Positions 48,850 through 61,461 of a stretch of DNA of 64,000 nucleotides are shown one piece after another. How positions within the stretch are numbered: position 1 is the stretch's first letter; the number at the start of each line of letters is the position of its first letter. Source of the DNA: Myoxocephalus aenaeus (Eukaryota > Chordata > Actinopteri > Perciformes > Cottidae); the NCBI GenBank assembly GCA_038501785.1, contig JBAMJR010000154.1, positions 3,711,001 to 3,775,000 on the forward strand, written 5' to 3'. A program made the translations under genes and the position numbers. The notes under the pieces are model-generated. The model was not told where the DNA came from. It was given only the letters and a program-made list of their open reading frames with translations, and did no database searches.

Positions 48850-48990
48850 TACACTTCTTGCTCAGCACCAACACCACAGACAAACACAGTTAGCAACTAG
48901 CTGGGGAACATGAAGCATTTAGCAGCTACAACTGACGTAGTGATAACTTGATTGTCAAAATTGTTCCAGATCAATATCTTTATCTTTTAT
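48850..48990 (+). repeat. Dispersed teleost-type repeat fragment (copy 3 of 3)
   Basis: Contains GTTAGCAACTAGCTGGGGAA and GCATTTAGCAGCTAC, parallel to GAGCATTTAGCTGCTAAC in the copy at 8640-8790. Confidence 0.5.
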
Positions 48991-48994
48991 TTTT

Positions 48995-51815
48995 GTCAGT
49001 TGTTTTAGCTCAGAAAGTTATGCTACACTGCCTGATGTGTTGCAGTTGTGGCGCTTGTCAATGCTCAGTTTGCTGATCCAATTATCTGACTGAAGAGTAC
49101 CGACATCATATATGACAACTTATCTTTTTACAGTAAATGAGCAAGAAGGACAAAGCATGTTTTGGTTTAGTCTTGGAAAGCACTGCCATCATACTGGTGG
49201 AGATCAACAGTCACGTCCATCTGCATTACATTCAAGTCCCTGCAAGTTTATTTGTATTCGGGGTATTCAAGTGACCTGCTCTGTTTCTCCTTTTAGCCTC
49301 CTGACTTATGAGGGAAAAGCACTGAAACTTAATTTCTGCTCCATTGGATTTGTGGATGAAGTTTGTGCGATACTTTTAAATTTCAAAGCTGTACTTAGCT
49401 GTGCAATGTGCATCTGTATGCGTGATGGCAGCCATGCGATTTCATGCTCTGGTGTATGTGATTGGCAGGCAGTTGGATGGCTGGAATGAGCTGTATTGCC
49501 TGCAGTGTGTTCTCAGCTCCACATGCTGGGTGCCAATGGTGAGCAGCCAGTTGATCTACTGCTGGTAGTAAGTCACATTTCCACATAAAGACTGGCAGGC
49601 ATAGCCACAGTTCTGCAACTACACGCATGTATGTTTCCTCACATGGACAGAGATACAGCAGTGCATGCAATATTAATTCTGTTCTTTCCGTGGGTATGGC
49701 ATAACGTTGAAATGACTGACTTCAGAGCAAACGCACACAGACAGTCGGTCGGTGGAGCCGTGCCTGCACTTACATCTGCATGCACAGCACCACAGTTAAA
49801 TGTAGGTCACAGAATAAAGCAGATGTGGGGGTAGCAAAGAAGGTGAGCAGTGGAAGTGAAGGGAGGAGGAAGCCTTTCATTATGTCATCATGCTGGAGCA
49901 GTGGCAGGATTAGGGCTCGGTAAAATGTATAAAGAGAGTTTGAGCTTTTGGTTTGAAAGTGATAATTCTTCTTTCCAGAGAGAAAAAGAGGACTGTATAT
50001 GTCAACAAAGATACTGTATATATCATCAGCCCTGTCTAGTTCTACCTCTGCTTTGTTCCTGGAAACTATGCTACAGAATTATCATCAATGGCATCAGTGA
50101 AACCCAGAGAAAGGTGAATGAAACATTTCTACCTGATTGTTTTACAAAGCAAGACGGCGCCTAAGCCTCGGCATCGTCCTGTTTTCAGTTGCTCACTTAT
50201 ACAGGCTTAGGTAGCCGTTCAGTCTACAAGCTATTCTTAACAGCTGCACTTTGGGGTTTCAAGATGTGATGAAGTGCAGCGGACCCTTCGGAGAGCTCGG
50301 ACACTGGCAGTATAATTACACAGGGCTAAGTCTGATGTCCTACTCGGTAATAACCTCATTGCCTCCTGAGGCTAAAGCAGGGTGGACCCGTAGCAGGAGG
50401 TTCATTAAGTGAGGAGAGCGAGGGAGAGATGCTCTGTTCATTTAGTGTGTGCATATGCCTCGTCTTTGTCGCAACATTTTCTCACTTCTGTTCAAGTCTT
50501 CAAGCGGCTTTTGATGTCCCTGTTTCAGTGTTTCTTTGCTGGTATCTGCAGTGTTTTTATTTAATTTTTTTTTGTCTCATCTGCAATCGTACACATTTTG
50601 TTATCTCTACATGACTTGAGAAAGCACAGCGGTGTGGTTGATGCAGTGAAATAGTATGCCTCGTATCGGCTGAGTTTGGACAGTTCGTATTACGGCAGCC
50701 CCTAAAAATGGGACAAGATCGATACCTGTATAAGTGCCTCTGTGTTAATGACCGTTTTGTAACTGGAATTCCATTTGTGAAAAATTATTTCTAGGATTAA
50801 ATTGCAGGCAGCAATTTATTTTATCTGATGCAGCGCCAAGGTCTGAGGCTTATAGAACTATGCCTTGCTCCAAGAGCTGGGTGTTGATCAGATGGTTCAT
50901 TTACATTGGTGTGATCTCAGCCTCATACATAGCAGTTGAAATGGTGAGATTAAACGCTTATTAGCTGCTTCACAAATTTACACCTTGCCCTCGTGCCATG
51001 GGAATAATTCATGATTTCTTATCTGCAAACAAGGGCTATACAGCCTCCCTGTTTGCAAATGTATTCAAACTCTGCAAAGTTAAACTTTGAAATGTACTCA
51101 TTCAAAGTGGAATGTGTCAAATTCCTCAAGTGGGCCATGAACTCAGAAACTCAGAAGAATGTTTGTGGATTGTGTGGAATTAAGCAGACGGTACAGATCG
51201 TCTTCATTGTCAGTATCGTCACTGCTTTACCTTTTTGATTTCATGCTGTAAAACACGATTGGGCAGTTCAGACAGGTACAGCTAAGAGTTCAGTACGCTG
51301 GGAAAAAAAGTCGTACAAAGGTGGCATGAAAAGCCTGTTTTGATCGCCTCATCCTGACTATCACAGTGAAACAACAGAAGCACAGCTGTTAGCAGCTAGC
51401 CGCTTAGCTCAAAGAGCTATGTTAAAAAAATAAAAACTTTGAAACGCACTGTTTGGGAAGTTAACTACTTCTTTAATATGTGTCACGTGAGCGTAAGGTA
51501 AACTGTAGAAAAACAACATTCACGTTACAAAGTAATCTATCAGGAGCGTGTGTTAGCATTGATTTGATTGACCAACGTAGCGCATGGCCGGATGGCATCC
51601 CGCTGTGCTGCAGCAGCAGTTGAGCCAGATTGAACTTTGCCAGGAGCCCCAAGTGTTGGCACCCACGGACTGGTTCAATAAAAAAAAAGTGAGAGGGATG
51701 CAACGGACTCCCAGTATGAACGGGCCTTGGGTTCTCCAGTACGATTTGGTTGTGGTAAGCGAAAAAAAACATAAAAAACTCTGGCCCCCAGTCATGAAGC
51801 TCCACACAGCCAGCA
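48995..51815. other. Intron 1 of st6gal2 (inferred), no gene seen
   Basis: Open frames up to 125 codons without recognisable domains. Fragment at 51370-51425 (TTAGCAGCTAGCCGCTTAGC) looks repeat-like. Confidence 0.35.
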
Positions 51816-51825
51816 CCTACAGTAC

Positions 51826-52940
51826 CAGTGTTTCCCCTACCGTTAGAATAGGGGGGCGGGGCGCCCCCCTGAAAAAAACCTCCGCCCCCTGTAATTTTCT
51901 CGACAGCGCCAGATCACAAGTCGTCATTTAAGTTTCTCTTTCCTATAGAACAGGTCTACACCTTGTTCTGTTATTAAACAAACTAAACGGCCGTATTTTA
52001 TTGATCTTATCCACACACAGCTTGTCATTTCGGTCTCTACATGGTCGCGTTAACACTTCTCCTCTGCTCTGCGTCGCGCACAGCGGAGTTCCGCCCTGAT
52101 GCGTACAGACACGTGCGCGCGCACACACAGGTGAGCGCTGAGCACACAGCAGCGGACAGAGAGCTTCAAAAAATATGTCGCGTGAAAAGCAGACCTATAT
52201 CTGCGTTTTAAACGCTCCCAGGGTGAAGATGGCAACAGCAGCTCTCCTGTGAGGAACACCGGAGCAACTCTCCTGAACCCGGAGCAGCTCTCCTGCTCCA
52301 GGTGAAAGAGACAAAGTGCTCGTGTCTTGTACCAACAATGAGCTGCTGGCTTCACATAGTACAAAGTACACAGATATAAAACTAAGTCATTAATAAATAC
52401 ATGGAGAAAAGCCTGTACTTTCGGGTAAATGTTTACGTTATGCCGTTAACAGGTTACGCTTGCGCATGCGCATAGCGACTCTCCGACTTTTGGCTCTTTG
52501 CCAGAAGTCTCCGTGATGTCCTTCCTGCTGCTGCGTCTCAAAACAGAAAACAGATCTCAGCTCAATGTTGAACATGAATTGTATCAAATCTACAACCCCG
52601 TTTATAAAAGATGTGTAGAGGCTCACTGCTCCACTAATACTGATGTAACCTGATGCTCACATATCTGCACTCATTCTGTTTTGTTTGGCAAAAAAATAAT
52701 AGCTTATTGTTTTCCACAATGAGCTATTTAGTAGTAACTAAATATTAGTTGTTTTTTGCACAGATATAACTTTATTTTCATTGTTCTAAGTGATTGCAAT
52801 TTAAAAATAAAAAAATGTCTGATGGAGCAATCTGATTTACTTGAAAGTGATTGCAATTTTCTTTATTCTGTTATTTCTAAAAGCACAGATGGAGTCACAA
52901 AATGAAGTTATTTACAGAAAAAGTTTGAGAACCACTACTT
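51826..52940. repeat. Probable mosaic of hAT-type repeat fragments
   Basis: Left border resembles a known fish hAT end (CAGTGTTTCCCCTACCGTTA) followed by a GC-rich hairpin-like GGGGGGCGGGGCGCCCCCC. Right border reads AAAGTTTGAGAACCACTA, complement of another hAT-type start (TAGTGGTTCTCAAACTTT). The ends do not match each other, so at least two elements are joined or truncated. Confidence 0.4.
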
Positions 52941-54414
52941 TAAGTGTTTGTGTCGGTGTCGTCGCCGTCGCCGCGCCGCGTCCTGTTGCCTTTATTTAAC
53001 CTCACAGTGATGTATTAGTCTGTAGATGCTTGAACTGCTGCAAGGTGAATATAATATGAAAGTAAAATGCCTTTATTTTTACCCATGGTGAACAACTCCA
53101 CTCTTGTGGGTTTAATATTTTATGAGGAACAAGTCTTTTGGTCAGTGTTTCATTTGAGAGAATATTGTACACCCTTTCTATTGCCGTGCAGCGGGCAGAA
53201 TAGAGGGCAACATGTTCTCTTGCAGAGCCGAATACCTCGAGTCATCCACTGCCTTCTTCATATTGTTTCCTCTCCTTATGCCGTGTTAAATCCCACAGAT
53301 TATTTTTTAAATAGACTAATCAGACTCGACCCACTCATTGTGAATTAACATGTTCTCAGGGAAGCATTGAGAACATGTTCCTGTGAACCAACCTCACAGC
53401 ATTTCCTTTGTATCGTCTTTAAACTTCATGTGGCCTTTGCCAAGGTCACAACCTCTACTCCCGACTGAAACTGCTGCTTGGTTGACTGTGATGAAAGCAT
53501 TCATAACATCTCCACCACGGTTCCTCAGGCGCCCGTACGTAGTAGGTGGTGGACTGAACTATTTTCAGTGAGATGCTGTGCGGCTGTATTCCCTCCGGGG
53601 CTGTCCGAGTACCTCACTGGCAGTCAAGTAGTGGAGTTCAGTTCAGTCACCTCTGGCGATGCTTGGACTGAACTGTGGACCCACTGAGAATATTACAGCA
53701 GGCGGCAGCAGGGCATGCTGTAGGAATGTGGTACCATTTAAAAACAAAAAAAGAATGTATAAATATGGTCTCTATATTTTACTCCTCTGGTTCTATTGAG
53801 CTTTTTGCTGTATTTGGCTGCCCGGAAAAGAGGCAGAGTTGTTATATAATATTCAAAGAGTATTTTTAGTTTTAAGCTGTGTTCATTTTGGCATTTTGAT
53901 CTAGTTTTAGTCTTATGCCAGACATGTGTTTTAGCCAGTGGTGTATAAAGTACCCAAAAGCCGTACTTGAGTAAAAGTAAAGATACCTTACTGGAAAATT
54001 ACTCCAGTAAAAGTAAAAGTCACCTATTAAAATACTACTTGAGTAAAAGTCTTAAAGTATCTGATATTTTCTGTACTTAAGTATAAAAAGTATTTTTCTG
54101 ATATAAAATGTACTTAAGTATTGAAAGTAAAAGTAGAAGTACATGCTTTTAATAAAAAAGCAAAGGGTCAGAATTTTCAGAATTATAAAATGTATTCTTT
54201 TAAGTGCTGTGGCCACTGTGACCAAGGACCAGGAGTTGTGTTGATAAAATAACTGGGTTGGCTGGTATCCATCTATATATTATGTTCAACATAATATATT
54301 GTACCTAAGTATACTTTTGCATCTACTATGAACTTATCATAATTCTCCAAAAAGCAATATGACACTATGAAGGAGTTGTAACAGTGTGGTTATAAGTATG
54401 CTCATTCCGCCCGC

Positions 54415-54478
54415 CGTGGGTCTCTTGGTACTGGTCTGTGGGTCTCTTGGTACCGGTCTGTGGGTCTCTTGGTACTGG
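54415..54478. repeat. Three tandem copies of a ~23-bp unit
   Basis: GTGGGTCTCTTGGTACTGGT-type unit repeated three times with small changes, inside the hAT element. Confidence 0.85.
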
Positions 54479-54590
54479 GCCGCACAGAAAGAATGAATGA
54501 AACATTTCAATTAAATAAAAAAAATCAAGGCCGGAAAGATGTTTTAGTGTGAAAAATGACCGCATACATCCGTCTGTGGTAACCTCAGAC

Positions 54591-54620
54591 GGAACCTCTT
54601 GACATGTGTCAAGAGGTTCC
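54591..54620. repeat. 30-bp near-perfect palindrome (14-bp arms)
   Basis: GGAACCTCTTGACA, two bases, then the exact complement TGTCAAGAGGTTCC. Immediately left lies a second hairpin, CCGTCTG...CAGACGG (54570-54592). Both are inside the hAT element. Confidence 0.95.
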
Positions 54621-54834
54621 GTTACTCTAAAAATGAAACTTAAGTCTGTTACAACTCTGTCGGTGATCTGGATTAAAACCAAGGCAGAGTATCCGGAGAA
54701 AAGCATGAAAACCTGCTTCCATTTCAACATCCTGTCTTTGTGCAGCGCGTTATAAGTTAAGCAGTAGACTGGACTAAAGGTTTAGTTAGGAGTAGACTGG
54801 ACATAACGAACACACGTCAGGTGTCGTTGTCTCC

Positions 54835-55388
54835 CATCATAACAACATCCTACCCTGTGCAGCACGCATTCATCCAGATTAAACATGACTGTTAACTCAT
54901 TGTTTTACGATAAGGACCTAGCGCACATTGAATAACTACAGGAGTTAGCGCGTCTCTTGAAACATAACGATGGAGCGGTTTGCTGCAGCATTCATTTAGG
55001 ATTTACAACAGCATTGGCACGAAACGGTATCCATCTTCATTACGAAAATATCACTTGTTGACTGTCTAAAAAATAAAATCAAAACAAAGTTGCGACTGCA
55101 GGCAAGAATCGAACAGCTGAACGTGTACATGCTTTACTCCCTTAGTGTCCCCTGAACTACCACTGAGCTATCATGAGTTGATACTGAAAAAGTACAAAGG
55201 ATATGATGTGCACATTAGAAAATACTTCACAATAGCAGCAAACCGCTCCATCGTAATGTTTCAAGAGAGACGCTAACTCCTGTAGTTATTCAATGTGCGC
55301 TAGGTCCTTATCGTAAAACAATGAGTTAACAGTCATGTTTAATCTGGATGAATGCGTGCTGCACAGGATAGGATATTGTTATGATGAT
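54835..55388. repeat. Long internal inverted repeat (~150-bp arms, ~250-bp loop)
   Basis: Arm 54835-54985 and arm 55236-55388 are near-exact reverse complements (for example AACTACAGGAGTTAGCG versus CGCTAACTCCTGTAGTT, and ATGGAGCGGTTTGCTGC versus GCAGCAAACCGCTCCAT). The loop contains a tRNA-like sequence on the minus strand. Confidence 0.92.
55095..55178 (-). pseudogene. tRNA-like sequence (A and B box) in hairpin loop
   Basis: Minus strand reads TAGCTCAGTGGTAG (A box, 55157-55170) and GTTCGATTC (B box, 55106-55114) at tRNA-like distance. The acceptor arm does not pair convincingly and the spacing is irregular, so this is a tRNA pseudogene or SINE head rather than a working tRNA. Confidence 0.6.
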
Positions 55389-56214
55389 AGCGATGCATGT
55401 CCGTAGTCTTTAATACAAAACATTAGCGATGTGAGACAGCACAGTGTTGTCACAAGTTAATCTGAGCGATCACAGTTTCCCACAGCTGACAGTAGCGCTA
55501 TATCTGGGTGGAAACACGTTTCACATACACACTGTATGAAGAGTAAACTCGTCTCATATCGACTTGACGTCTGTTAACAATGTATGACTTAAATATCAGA
55601 CGGACAACAAGAGCGTTTTATCTAGTTTTTATTGACGTTAGTAGCATATTGAACAGGCATCAACAGAGTCACCTACTTTTTCGTTCACTCTTGTCCGCGT
55701 TCACTCTTGTCCGCGCACAGCCTCACGGACAGGTAGGGCATTTTACAGTAAACTGTTCCGTTTATATTCTTTACAAAGATACACTAAGAAGAATGTGACA
55801 GAGAGGCTATGCAATCGAAATGTGTATTTCCTAGTTAGTCAACACGGGTCCTGAGAGGCCACTCCTACGACACATCTGCCTCACGCACGCGAACATAAAC
55901 CAGTTAATTCAAAAACCAGTTAATCGGTAACACCGGTCCATGACGCAAAACCTGCTTGGTGGAGTCTGTGTTCCACCACAGTCCCGGATGTGTTTTTTTT
56001 TTTTCTAAAGATAGATTTGATTTTGTAGCGAGTAACGAAGGTTTCAGGAGAAATGTATCGGAGTAAAAGTATCAGTTTTCTTTGCAAAATGTAGTGAAGT
56101 AAAAGTCAAAGTAAACAGAAATATAAATAGTAAAGTACAGATATCCCAAAAAACTACTTAAGTACAGTAACGAAGTATTTCTACTTCGTTACTATACACC
56201 ACTGGTTTTAGCTT

Positions 56215-58390
56215 AAGTCAGATCTGAGTTATTTTATTTTCGCCAGTGAAATATTTCGCCTAAATTTGTCAGTAAATGTAGTCAGAATTTCAAAACACTG
56301 TTTGATCGGAACTGCTCACTGTGTCGTTCCTGCTTCCTTTTATTATCTAGCCTAGCATTATCTAACATTAACACAGCTTCCTTTTCTCTTCACTGCAGAG
56401 CACATCATTCAGAAGCTGGATTCACTCACTCGTTCACTAAAATACAGTTCATTGTCTGAGTTTAGCCCGAGAGAGGAGAGTCTGAAACGTCAGACGACGT
56501 ATTTATTTCTTTAGAAAACATCCAAGAGGTTTGAGACGGTCAACATTAGTGGATTTTAAATTAGTTGAATCCATAGATCGAACTCAAAATGCTTCTTATT
56601 AATCTAGTTCTCATTTTCAGGCAGCTAAATCAATTCCTGCCTGTACAAGAGATATTTTATGGATATTAATGTTTCACTAATCAAGAACTTTTTAGAATTT
56701 GTCTTATTTTGCCATAAAAAGGTTGTCAACAAATGTTTTTCATCAATGAAATGAACACCAGATAAAAGCAATAAATATCAAAAGCATTTTGGAGGATGTA
56801 GTTTGGGGTGCGATTATATTGCATTCTACTGAGAGGTGTTTCTAATATTTTGTTCACTCTATAACAGTGAGGGCAGAATAAATGGAGATTTAGAGAAAAT
56901 ATGAGAAATCTATACATTAGAAATTACATCCAGTTAAAACGGGAACATCTAGCCAAACTACATTTTGTTTCTTCTCTATTTTGGTCTGTATTTCTTAGGC
57001 AGCATTTCATATATTTTCTTGCTCCTGTATTTTACGTCACTGATAGTCAAAATTTATATTTTGGTCACGTTCACACATTTTATAAACTATCTTCCAAAGA
57101 CCGATTCAAGGTGTAGAGGAGTTGAATTAATCTTCCTTGCATACTATCACTAATCCAACTTCTTCCACCAGAGATTGAGGCTTGCACCATTATGCTCCAA
57201 ACATCTGTCAAAGAAATCTGACAAAAAAGTAGACTTTACTACAGAATGGTAGGAGCACATATAAATGATAGTGGGTTGGTAAACAAAGAGAGAACCAGGT
57301 GTGCGTAGCCCGTCCAAGACATTCTGAAATGCTTCTTTTGCATATAAATAAGTGAAATTACAGTTGCAAATCATTAAAATTGGCAGACCATGATACATGT
57401 TGGTAAAAGTAATGACAGCTTTAGTACTCCAGAATGAATAAAACCTCCCGTATGAAAAGTTAATAGTTATTAAAGATTGGGCTATTACGACGTGCATTCC
57501 ATCTGGTCGATTGCATGGAAACATCAACAACTGGCGGACGCAACAGCAGCATTAAATCAGAGAGAAATAAATAAAATAAAAGTCAACATGCCCACTGGAC
57601 GCTGCAGCCGAAAAGCCAAATTACAACGCACTCGCAGACAAAGTTAAATCTGTGAGGGACTAAAGCCTTGCATACGTCCTGTGACGTGTTCACTGTCTGA
57701 ACCGCGAGAGAAGGAAATCCTCTCGGACAGGACCGCAATCACTTCCATGACGATTAATTGACAATATACTGTCAAAATAATTGCTCCACTATTATCATTC
57801 TCTCACATCATCACATCCATACTGCTATGACCGTCGGGTTATCTTCCAAGCAAAGTCTGAAGGACATCCGGACTGTGTGGACGTCTGCCTGGGGCCCTTT
57901 GCAAACTTAATGAATTGTGGATCTGGCCACAAGGCACTTCCCTGGCATGTGTCTGTTAAGTCCACAAGTCTGCAGTTCGGACATGTGGATTCAGCCATTG
58001 ATGCCCTGTTTTTATCTGACAGTTTCTAAACTGTGCAGAGTGACGAGGGGCCTCCAGGACACAATTTCATTTTGAGGAAGTCGTCCAACACTCCTTTTTT
58101 AAACAGCTGTTCTATAGATACAGTCCTCCACTGTGAAGGTAGAGTGGGAGGTGGGAGGTTGTTTTAGACCTGGAATAGAAGCCTCTTTTTGGCTAATGCG
58201 CTGTAAATGGAGCAGGCCACTGGTGTAGTTATTTCTGAGAATGTATTGAATTTAAAATTGTTGGTGGTTGTGTGCGGGACTATTTATTGGCCCAGAGCAG
58301 GTACTTCCTGAAGTCTTTTCATCACTGTTGGGTTGCCAAGCAACATAACCCCCTGTAAACCTTCAACATGTTAGTTTCACACTTACTGAT
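56215..58390. other. Intron 1 of st6gal2 (inferred), no gene seen
   Basis: AT-rich to 57,580, then more mixed. A 126-codon minus frame (57150-57530) and an 82-codon plus frame (57781-58029) have no recognisable motif or splice context. Confidence 0.35.
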
Positions 58391-58399
58391 TTGAGATAT

Positions 58400-58830
58400 A
58401 ACGTGTTAATTGGTAAACTTATTTTTTTAACACCAGTCTATCTGATCCACTCTGTTTTTAATCTTCATGCTAAGCTAACCAGCCGGTGGTGTCAATTAAT
58501 TCTCGGCAAGAAGGTAAAAATCTGTATTCCAAAAATGTTAAGCAATTCTCTTAAGTCTTTTCAAGCAAAACACATTCGGAGATGTGCTGCTTTTTTGTGT
58601 GTCTTATTTGATAGAAAACTGAATATTTCGTTTTGGACTGTTGGAAAACACGAGTAAATTAAGTCTGTCACTTTGGGCTTTTAGAAAAATGATAATGGTC
58701 ATTTTGAACTATTTTCTGACACTAACAGTGCATGCCAAACAATAAATCAATTTATCGATGAACATGTTTTATTGACTGTTTTAACTGTCAACAATTTTGC
58801 AGACGATTATTGCTTCAATCATTGTTAAAG
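58400..58830 (-). repeat. Decayed fish repeat fragments
   Basis: 58470-58500 inverted reads CCGGCTGGTTAGCTTAGC, as in the repeat at 40360-40620; 58740-58830 resembles ATTAATCGATTA-type repeat tails. Confidence 0.35.
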
Positions 58831-58839
58831 CAATAATAG

Positions 58840-61320
58840 TGACTAAACTAAGCTAAACATTGTCTCGTTACAGCTTTTTAAAATGTGTAGGATTTTCTTT
58901 TCTTTGTGATATATTGTAGTATACTGATGTCTTTGGGTTTGGTCGAGATGTAACCTTGGCTTCCGTGAAGTTGTGATGGGATGATTTGACCCTACAGAGC
59001 ATGTTTCCTCTGTTCAACATGTTTCCTCTCGTACCACCACATAATTATCCTCCTGAGGGCAAATGACGCGCAAACACGTGACAGATCTCCTCTTCCCCAT
59101 GTACAAAAGCTTCCCCTCGCTCCTCTCTCTTCCTCTATAACGTGTTTCTACATTGGATCTTGGTTTTGCTCTCTACGAGATCTATGCCTAATGTTCCATC
59201 AGGCTCCTTTGTTCTTCGCCGTCTCCTGCTCACTAAAAGTCATTTAGTCGTCCTTTGCTGCCAGTGGCTCATTTCCATGTTTCCCGTTTTGTACTGTTTC
59301 TTTGTGTAGCCCTCACAAGACTGGCTCTGTCCTCCACCCCCGCCTCTCCATCTGTGCCACCCATTTATGTTGTTTCACCACAGTTTCTGAAGCACCCATC
59401 CTGATTGCTGCCAGGTGAGGCAAACTAGCTGTGCACATGCATGCGCCACATGCCTAAATGAGCACACACATACACACACACATTTCCACAGTGGGCCTCT
59501 GATGAGCATTGGTGCATATAGATGCCATTTGTTTGTTGACAACATTGTCATTCGGCAGCTGTGCGATTTTCCTGCTTATTTTCTTCTGGGTTATTTTTGT
59601 GCGTTGGGCCTGCTGTTGTTATTGCCAAGTGTTAAATGGCATATTTTCCACAGAGTGCAGTTTGACCCCAGCCAGGTAGACATGTTGAAACTGCTACACA
59701 GGGGATTACTGTCTGACTTCTGCCCCACCTGTCAATGGCTTTAAAGCCTTAGGCGGCAACATGCTGCACGTTTTCAGAAAGTATTCAGATTGTTGTGTGT
59801 GTTTGTGCAGATGTGTGTTTGTCGGAGTAATTGCATCAGCGTCTTTGGCGTTATTTTCTTTCTCCCATACTGTCTCTTCCCCCTCTGGCCCAGTTGCTCC
59901 CTGCTGTTTTCCCCATGCTTGACCAGGGTCAATGGCTGAGCTTTGGCCTCCTGTGTGTCTGCGGGACGGGAGGCCCCCCTCCCCATGTCTGGGAACATGG
60001 GGAGGGGGGACCGCAGATCACTTGTGCAGCGCTCTGCAGGACCCTGCAGCTACAGAGACAGGAAGCTGTACAGTAATTAGGACTAGTGGAGGCTTAACAG
60101 CTTTCCCCCGCCTGCCTCACCCTGCCACTCTCTGCTCCCACATTAAGAGACCAAAACTCATAATTACGTGTGGTTGAGAGGATTGTAGCTCCTCTGATGT
60201 GAGGAAATGTAATTTATTCACCTTCATTGCTGTGTATTTCACTCTGTAAGCTATCAGTGGATCTAATGTGTCGTTCACCAGAGTATTGGAGTAAGTCAGG
60301 CTGATAATGATTCAGTTTTAATGATTTGTGTTTTGTTTTTTTGAACAGCAATGAAATATGCAAAGTTGAAAGTTTTGAAGTAAAATGTAAAAAATCAAAG
60401 TGTATTTCAGTGGAGCACCGGAACAGTGGTTGTTGATGATGATGATGATGATGAATCATGATAGCTAATGGGAAGCCCAAAAACAATAAATAAAATACAG
60501 CACATCTGTTTTTAAAACAAGGAACAATTCCTTGACTTTTATCATTTTGGCTGATGTTGATTGGCAAATCAAGTTAAGATCTCAACTTTGCTACTGGGGA
60601 AACGTGAGGGGCATCTTTCACTGTTTTATTGTAAAAAAATAAGCAGTTGGTTGCAGCCCTCATCTCCACTTAAGAAACACTTGCATACAGTAAGGCTTGT
60701 TAAGCCTCAGGACATATTTGCACTGGTGCAACAACACACCGCAAAGGCCATCGTAGATATACATACGTTTGTTTTAACAGTGATCTTATACTAATGATAA
60801 TAAAGTAAAACAAAGTTGTGGTGATACAAAATATGTCTTCATGGGATACGTTTTAATTGTTTACACGCTAGTGCTGATGTGTGAGAAATAACTTCTACAC
60901 CGCATGTTAGTTTTATGGTCACCTTTTGGCAACACAGAGTCTGCATCAAGTTAACTTAAGGTTCACATTCATACCTTCACACTAAACAAGTTAATTGGAG
61001 GAAACTCTTGAGTATATTTGTTTTTATTAATTTAGGATTATAAAAAGGATTCATATTTTTGCGTGATCTTAAATTCTGTTGCCTGATATCAGCAGAGTTG
61101 ATATATTGTTGTGAAAACAAGAAGATTTAATGAAGAAAGCTGTAACTTGATTCCAGTTAATATTTGGTCTTAAATGCAATGTCTCTTGTGTTAAGAGTGG
61201 ACATTTTTGGCCAGCAGGAGGTATTTTCCTGTGGCGTGAGCAGTGTTTTTTTTTTTCATGCACACGGCCTCATGTATGCATGTGCACTCTTGACTCCAAT
61301 AACGTTTACCTCTCCTCTCC
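58840..61320. other. Intron 1 of st6gal2 (inferred), no gene seen
   Basis: Contains the GC-rich hairpin at 59974-60009 and a (GAT)n tract near 60435-60455. No further exons recognised. Confidence 0.35.
59974..60009. repeat. GC-rich perfect hairpin, 15-bp stem, 6-base loop
   Basis: CCCCCCTCCCCATGT, loop CTGGGA, then ACATGGGGAGGGGGG. All 15 pairs match. The G-rich arm could alternatively form a quadruplex. Confidence 0.95.
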
Positions 61321-61324
61321 TTAG

Positions 61325-61381
61325 GGTCCTGTCAAATCCTGGAGGACGCATGGTCATGAAGAAATAGAAGCATCGGTTGAG
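61325..61381 (+). other. st6gal2: Candidate 5' UTR exon of st6gal2, 57 bases
   Basis: Preceded by CTCCTCTCCTTAG and followed by GTGAGTGTC, a clean acceptor/donor pair. Contains a short upstream ORF, ATG GTC ATG AAG AAA TAG (61350-61367). The 80-base intron to the coding exon ends TTCTTTTTCAG. Confidence 0.65.
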
Positions 61382-61461
61382 GTGAGTGTCTGAAACTTCT
61401 CCTCTACTAGTCCATATTATCTCCCCGGAGCAGTTTCATTCTGAGCTTTCTTCTTTTTCAG

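Larger units (their letters stand above)
53936..56204. mobile_element. Tol2-like hAT element, 2,269 bp, non-autonomous
   Basis: Terminal inverted repeats CAGTGGTGTATA at both ends, subterminal AGTAAAAGTA motifs repeated many times at both ends, and an exact 8-bp target duplication GTTTTAGC (53928-53935 and 56205-56212). The 8-bp duplication and the CAGnGGTGTA...AAGTAC start match hAT elements such as Tol2. No transposase-like frame inside, so it depends on a helper. The interior holds a long hairpin (54835-55388), a palindrome and short tandem repeats. Confidence 0.92.

Noticed and set aside
52438..52626. 62-codon minus frame inside the hAT mosaic as a possible small gene
   Set aside because: No motif; it lies in repeat-derived DNA.
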